DNA of 10,388 bases from Candidatus Latescibacterota bacterium (GTDB lineage Bacteria; Latescibacterota; UBA2968; UBA8231), in NCBI GenBank assembly GCA_003529325.1, contig DPVW01000430.1, positions 1-10,388 on the forward strand, given 5' to 3'. Positions 7,159 through 10,388 of this stretch are shown piece after piece (within the stretch, counting starts at the first letter, position 1; each line of letters begins with the position of its first letter). The notes below the pieces were generated by a model that was given only the letters and a program-made list of their open reading frames with translations, made no database searches and was not told where the DNA came from. A program made the translations under genes and the position numbers.

Positions 7159-8630
7159 CAGGGACTTGTCGGCACGCCCGCCAGGCGATCGATCAGCGCT
7201 TCCATTCCGGCCTCCGACGGCAGATTTTTCAGGAAGTGGCCATTGACGAAAAAGCTCGGTGTGGAATGGATGCCGAGTTCGTCCCCTTCGGCGACGTCGG
7301 CAGCGACAGCGGCGCTGCCAGCGCCGGACTCCAGACAGGTGTTCAACTGCTCCATGTCGAGGCCCAGTTCCTTGGCATACGCGCGGACCTGTGCGCCCTT
7401 GAGCTGCTTCTGGTTGTTGAACATCACATCCGCGAGATCCCAGAACTGGTCCTGCTGATCAGCACAGGCTGCAACCTCGGCAGCATAGCGGGCGTGGGCG
7501 TGCATATCGAGTGGGAAGTGACGGTAGATGAGGCGGATATCATTGGGTCGTTGGTTCTGCAGTGCGTCGAGACGCCGGTGTGCCCGGGCGCAGTAACTGC
7601 ACTGGAGATCGGAGAAGGCGATGATAGTCACCGGCGCGTTGGCGAGTCCACGTTCTGGACCGCCCCTGGGGTTGGCATCGATGCCGAAGCGCTCGGACGG
7701 GGGCGGGCTCAGTTCGGTGAAGAAACGACGTCGCAGAGACTGGATGTATTCGATCCGTCCCCGCTGGCCACCCTCTCGACGCAACTGATCGCGGATCTGA
7801 GGGTCCAGACGCGCACGTGGTACGCCTGTCGGCATGCGCGTCTTGTTGGCATCGAAAAAGTCGTCGATCTCCTGCTGGGTCACGGGTTCGATTGCGACTT
7901 CCTGCTGCAACAGAACGCGTACCTCCACACCCTTTTCCCGCGCCGCCGCTTCCAACACCTGCAGGTCGAGCCACTCGTTGCGCATCTCGGTGCGCGTTTC
8001 GGACAGATTGAGCTGAATGGCGCGATCCATCTCGGCCAGGGTGATCTGGCGCGCCCCCACCCGGGCAACGACATGATTCGATTCCTGTACTGCCGGGGGT
8101 GCTGCAGCAGAGAGTTGGCGATCGATGCTGGCGAAGAGAATGGCTGGAACACACAAGGCGGCAAGCAGGGGCAGTGCCTGGCGCCAACCGGGCAACTCGC
8201 CCAGCCCAGGCACCAGCAGATCGTGGCGACGCCGGTCGAGCCAGGAGACCACGAGGATCGTCGTCAACAGGGCGGACGAGAGCAGGCAGAATGGGCACCA
8301 GGCTTCGATGACGAAGCCCTGCAGATAGAGCAGTGGCACGGTAGGCACGATGGCGACGAGGCTGAGCAGTGACAGCCAACGCACAGACTCGTGACGATCG
8401 TCGGGCACCATGGCACGCCAGGCGAGACCGATGATGGCCAGATACAGTCCAACGCCTAGGGCGGAGAGTGGGATGCCGAAGATCCGGGCGTAGGGACTGG
8501 CCATGACGGCGTCGCATCCGGAGCCGGCACCACAGGCGGCGACACCGAAAAGATGCGCATGCGTCAAGTAGACGGCGTCAACCAGGCCGACGAGACCGAG
8601 TAGCAACAGGATGATTGGGATCGATATCAT
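7158..8630 (-). CDS. VKOR membrane domain fused to SurA-like and DsbA-like domains (disulfide-forming protein)
   Basis: 490 residues. Residues 1-135 form a vitamin K epoxide reductase homolog with about four hydrophobic helices, the loop cysteines Cys33 and Cys39 (ACGAGSGC), Ser45 and the quinone-side CPFC pair (112-115). A further hydrophobic helix (about 152-168) leads to the periplasmic part. Residues 187-265 resemble a SurA/parvulin-type N-terminal chaperone segment (VARVGARQITLAEMDRAI). Residues 330-485 are a DsbA/thioredoxin-like domain with CSYC (344-347) and the cis-proline TP (457-458). The expected job is disulfide formation: DsbA part oxidises substrates, VKOR part reoxidises it and passes electrons to quinone. 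The ATG has no clear ribosome site but sits at the usual start of the first helix. It lies 31 bases after the DOMON-like fragment on the same strand and overlaps the fucosidase start by one base. Confidence 0.9.
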   Translation of the reverse strand: MISIPIILLLLGLVGLVDAVYLTHAHLFGVAACGAGSGCDAVMASPYARIFGIPLSALGVGLYLAIIGLAWRAMVPDDRHESVRWLSLLSLVAIVPTVPLLYLQGFVIEAWCPFCLLSSALLTTILVVSWLDRRRHDLLVPGLGELPGWRQALPLLAALCVPAILFASIDRQLSAAAPPAVQESNHVVARVGARQITLAEMDRAIQLNLSETRTEMRNEWLDLQVLEAAAREKGVEVRVLLQQEVAIEPVTQQEIDDFFDANKTRMPTGVPRARLDPQIRDQLRREGGQRGRIEYIQSLRRRFFTELSPPPSERFGIDANPRGGPERGLANAPVTIIAFSDLQCSYCARAHRRLDALQNQRPNDIRLIYRHFPLDMHAHARYAAEVAACADQQDQFWDLADVMFNNQKQLKGAQVRAYAKELGLDMEQLNTCLESGAGSAAVAADVAEGDELGIHSTPSFFVNGHFLKNLPSEAGMEALIDRLAGVPTSP

Positions 8631-8661
8631 GCTACCAAAGTAAGCGCAACCGAGGCGGTCG

Positions 8662-8967
8662 TCATTTGCCCTTCAGCTGCACGGCCGCCCACGTTGACGG
8701 ATGAAATGGAAACCGCCCGGGCACCGACCACGTCTGCTCACCATGTTCGTGGTCGGTCACCAGGTAGGCGAAACCAAGTCGTGAATTCTCTTCAGGGTCA
8801 AAGCCATTGAGCACTTGACGCGGTAGGGCCAGCTCCAGACAGTAGCCGTCCTTCCTGCAGCGGCTGGCCACCTTCAACTGCTTTGCTTCACAGATCGGCG
8901 GCGCCTCCCGCGCCCGCCGGATCGGTTGCTGCCATGCCGCCGTAGACCTGGCGCTCCGGAATCTCAT
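8662..8967 (-). pseudogene. C-terminal fragment of a DOMON/CBM9-like protein
   Basis: The frame reads QLKVASRCRKDGYCLELALP, then VLNGFDPEENSRLGFAYLVTD, EHGEQTWS and PFHPSTWAAVQLKGK before a TGA at 8662-8664. I recognise this as the end of a hypothetical protein family, common in planctomycetes, built on a DOMON-like type 9 carbohydrate-binding fold; intact members are roughly 200-220 residues. Homology appears to begin near 8935 (QQPIRRARE) and the upstream half, including the DTRD/HRA block normally present, is missing. The nominal start at 8967 has no ribosome site. A second minus-strand frame (8888-9106) overlaps the break but resembles nothing I know. Orientation matches the VKOR gene, 31 bases downstream, so this may be the remnant of the operon's first gene. 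Confidence 0.6.
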
Positions 8968-9033
8968 CCCACGATTTCAGCTTCAGCTTCTGCGCCATAT
9001 CCTCGAAGCCAGATACGGTGCCGTGATCATCCA

Positions 9034-9207
9034 AGGTTGGCTGCCAGGCACGACAGGCAAAAAGATGGAAGCCTGGAGGAGTCGCAATGGAAGACGCCGA
9101 GTACACCCGCCTTCTTTTCGGGTGGTGGCGGTCTCTACTCTACTGCGCCGGATTACACCCGGTTTCTCCGAGCCCTCCTGATGAGGGGGGAGCTTGATGG
9201 CGGCAGA
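9034..9207 (+). pseudogene. Internal fragment of a beta-lactamase-like serine hydrolase
   Basis: The plus-strand frame reads RLAARHDRQKDGSLEE, then TPAFFSGGGGLYSTAPDY and TRFLRALLMRGELDGGR. FSGGGGLxSTAxDYxRFxxxLLxxGELDG is a strongly conserved block in class C beta-lactamase-related esterases (EstB/PBP4*-type), located after the middle of these 380-450-residue proteins. The SxxK nucleophile region upstream and the C-terminal third are absent. There is no start codon with a ribosome site. The piece ends within a few bases of the opposing esterase stop (9209-9211). The stretch 8940-9033 between this and the DOMON-like fragment holds nothing I can identify. No function is expected. Confidence 0.65.
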
Positions 9208-9208
9208 T

Positions 9209-10123
9209 TCAGCTGGTCACGCCAGCTGGCAGGTGTCGTTCGATGAAACAAAAGGCCTGCTGATACGCGGCATCGATCTGCTCCTTTGGTCCCCCACCCA
9301 AGCCGTGTTCACCCCCCTCGATCGAGACCAAGGTGTGCTCGACGCCATTGCGCGCCAGGGCGTCGGCCATCATCACCGACTGTTCGTAGGGCACGTCGGT
9401 ATCCGCCGTGCCGTGGATCAGCAGCGTCGGCGGATAACTGGCGTCCACATTCACCGCCGGCATGTAGGGGTGGAACGCCTCTGCTTCGAGCTTCGGATCC
9501 CAACCGGAGACGGCTCGGGGCCAGGTGCCACGCTGGCGGCAGTGCTGGTAGAAGGCACCACCGTCCCCATGACGATGGCTGGCCTCCGACACGGGTGGGC
9601 CACCGGCCACCGCCTGGGCATCTGCTTCGGACATGGTGGTGGTATGGTGGCGGGCGTGGGGACTGGGAGAGCTGTACCAGCTGCCGATGAGATCACCATA
9701 ACCGAAGAAGGAGATCAACGCCGCCGGTCGAGGCACGCACCGATGACCGGTGACGAGTGTCAGATAGCCGCCAGCGGAGCTGCCGGTGACGGCAATCCGC
9801 GTCGTGTCAGCATTGAATAATCGTGGGCCCTCCTGCAACGTCCATTGATAAGCGTCCTCCACATCCTCGATGATGCCGGGCAACATGGTCTCCGGCGCCA
9901 GTCGGTAGTCGACGGAGACGATGACGTAGCCTGCTTCGAGCAACATGGATTTCAGCTGGCCATCGATCCCTTCACGGCTCCCCATCATCAAGGCGCCACC
10001 ATGGATGGACATGATCACTGGACGCACGGTGCCGGCATCCGCCCCGTGCACATCAGCACGGATCTCGAGGCCATTCACGTTCTTGTAGGTAAAGGTTTTC
10101 ACAGTCACTGGCGAGCGCTCCAC
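9209..10123 (-). CDS. Alpha/beta-hydrolase esterase (hormone-sensitive-lipase-like)
   Basis: 304 residues from a GTG at 10123. The oxyanion motif HGG is at 41-43, the nucleophile Ser116 lies in GSSAG (114-118), Asp241 in HGTADTDVPY is the likely acid, and His273 in GGEHGLGGG completes the triad. The fold is the alpha/beta hydrolase of the BD-FAE/HSL-like group, which cleaves short acyl esters, for example acetylated sugars or xenobiotics; the true substrate is unknown. No signal peptide, so cytoplasmic. A GTG at 10108 is an alternative start: it is preceded by GGAG at nine bases and would remove only five residues. The gene is complete and follows the DUF2182 gene on the same strand after 57 bases. 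Its stop is flush with the serine-hydrolase fragment. A perfect 7-bp inverted repeat (9210-9216/9222-9228) overlaps its 3' end. Confidence 0.9.
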   Translation of the reverse strand: MERSPVTVKTFTYKNVNGLEIRADVHGADAGTVRPVIMSIHGGALMMGSREGIDGQLKSMLLEAGYVIVSVDYRLAPETMLPGIIEDVEDAYQWTLQEGPRLFNADTTRIAVTGSSAGGYLTLVTGHRCVPRPAALISFFGYGDLIGSWYSSPSPHARHHTTTMSEADAQAVAGGPPVSEASHRHGDGGAFYQHCRQRGTWPRAVSGWDPKLEAEAFHPYMPAVNVDASYPPTLLIHGTADTDVPYEQSVMMADALARNGVEHTLVSIEGGEHGLGGGPKEQIDAAYQQAFCFIERHLPAGVTS

Positions 10124-10180
10124 GAAATTGGGTACTGCGTAAGGTATAGTCGAACTGGCTCCACGAGTGCTGGAAAAGTC

Positions 10181-10388
10181 CTACCACCCTTGTGCAGCGA
10201 GCACCAGACCGCCGACGGTCAGGCCACCACCGGTGCAATAGGCGAGCCAATGCCCATAGGGGATCGTCTTCTCCAGCAGCACAAAAATCGCCAGTCCTCC
10301 GACCCAATACAGATTCATGACACCGCCGACAAATAGCAGTCCCATGAGGAACCAACAACACCCCAGGCAATAGGCGCCGTGGGTCCAC
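10181..10388 (-). CDS. DUF2182 integral membrane protein, C-terminal part
   Basis: The frame enters from the window edge and ends at TAG (10181-10183), giving 68 residues. It begins WTHGAYCLGCCWFLMGLLF, which matches the conserved HGxYCxGCCW motif of DUF2182, annotated as a predicted metal-binding membrane protein. Two hydrophobic helices follow (about 12-37 and 50-64), separated by EKTIPYG, also usual for the family end. The His and three Cys are candidate metal ligands; the role is not known. About two thirds of the protein lies outside the window. In other genomes this family often sits next to DUF1326, which cannot be checked here. The overlapping frame 10053-10388 is a shadow of this gene. 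Confidence 0.85.
   Translation of the reverse strand, partial: WTHGAYCLGCCWFLMGLLFVGGVMNLYWVGGLAIFVLLEKTIPYGHWLAYCTGGGLTVGGLVLAAQGW

Noticed and set aside
7236..8372. Long plus-strand frame of 378 codons opposite the VKOR-DsbA gene
   Set aside because: It is the antisense shadow of a clearly recognisable gene with conserved cysteine motifs; the plus-strand translation has no domain I can recognise.
8888..8890. A second in-frame TGA after GGAADL on the minus strand, considered as another selenocysteine codon
   Set aside because: The sequence after this TGA in the same frame shows no family resemblance; the homologous continuation lies in a different frame, so this is a fragment junction or shadow frame and not recoding.
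8888..9106. Minus-strand 72-codon frame overlapping both fragments
   Set aside because: No recognisable family, no ribosome site, and most of it is antisense to the recognisable serine-hydrolase block or overlaps the DOMON-like frame.
9210..9228. Perfect 7-bp inverted repeat CAGCTGG/CCAGCTG at the esterase 3' end
   Set aside because: It overlaps the coding end and no T-run follows on the minus strand, so it is not supported as a terminator; a short palindrome like this can be chance.
1..10388. CRISPR arrays, tRNA or rRNA genes, insertion sequences, integrases
   Set aside because: No regularly spaced repeats, cloverleaf-like segments, transposase motifs or terminal repeats were seen on either strand.

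Overview
The window looks like chromosomal DNA of a Gram-negative, GC-rich heterotroph. It encodes a probable lipoprotein solute-binding protein, the start of a TonB-dependent receptor, an inner-membrane disulfide-forming protein, two sugar-cleaving enzymes (GH4 and GH29) and two phytanoyl-CoA-dioxygenase-like (PhyH) oxygenases. This gene mix recalls Planctomycetota, Latescibacterota or Poribacteria, but that placement is an impression from gene content and not a proven assignment. TGA is the normal stop of most genes here, so the organism does not read UGA generally as tryptophan.

Layout. 1-1084 (-): a GH4 glycosidase, cut by the window edge. 1244-1513 (+): a short DUF5069 protein whose frame is interrupted by a TGA at codon 46, exactly where the family normally has a cysteine, followed at once by a strong bacterial SECIS-like hairpin. 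I read this as a probable selenocysteine protein, and it is the main discovery of the window. 1521-2282 (-) and 2307-3062 (+): two divergent PhyH-type dioxygenases with only 24 bases between their starts. 3173-4918 (+): a family-5 solute-binding lipoprotein, overlapped by the start of a TonB-dependent receptor gene (4918-5633) that is frameshifted and lacks its whole barrel. 7158-8630 (-) and 5605-7158 (-): a VKOR/SurA-like/DsbA fusion translationally coupled to a GH29 fucosidase. 8662-9207: two gene fragments in opposite orientation, a DOMON-like C-terminus (-) and an internal piece of a serine hydrolase (+). 9209-10123 (-): an intact alpha/beta-hydrolase esterase. 10181-10388 (-): the C-terminus of a DUF2182 membrane protein.

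Together the intact genes suggest a scavenging lifestyle: cleavage of uronic or neutral sugars and fucosides, uptake of peptides or similar solutes, ester hydrolysis and oxygenase chemistry. The three fragments are flush with the 3' ends of intact neighbours, which points either to deletion scars in a rearranging accessory region or to assembly joins. The selenoprotein call rests on frame continuity, the position of the UGA and hand-folded RNA. It needs homolog alignment and the presence of selA/selB/selC/selD elsewhere in the genome.
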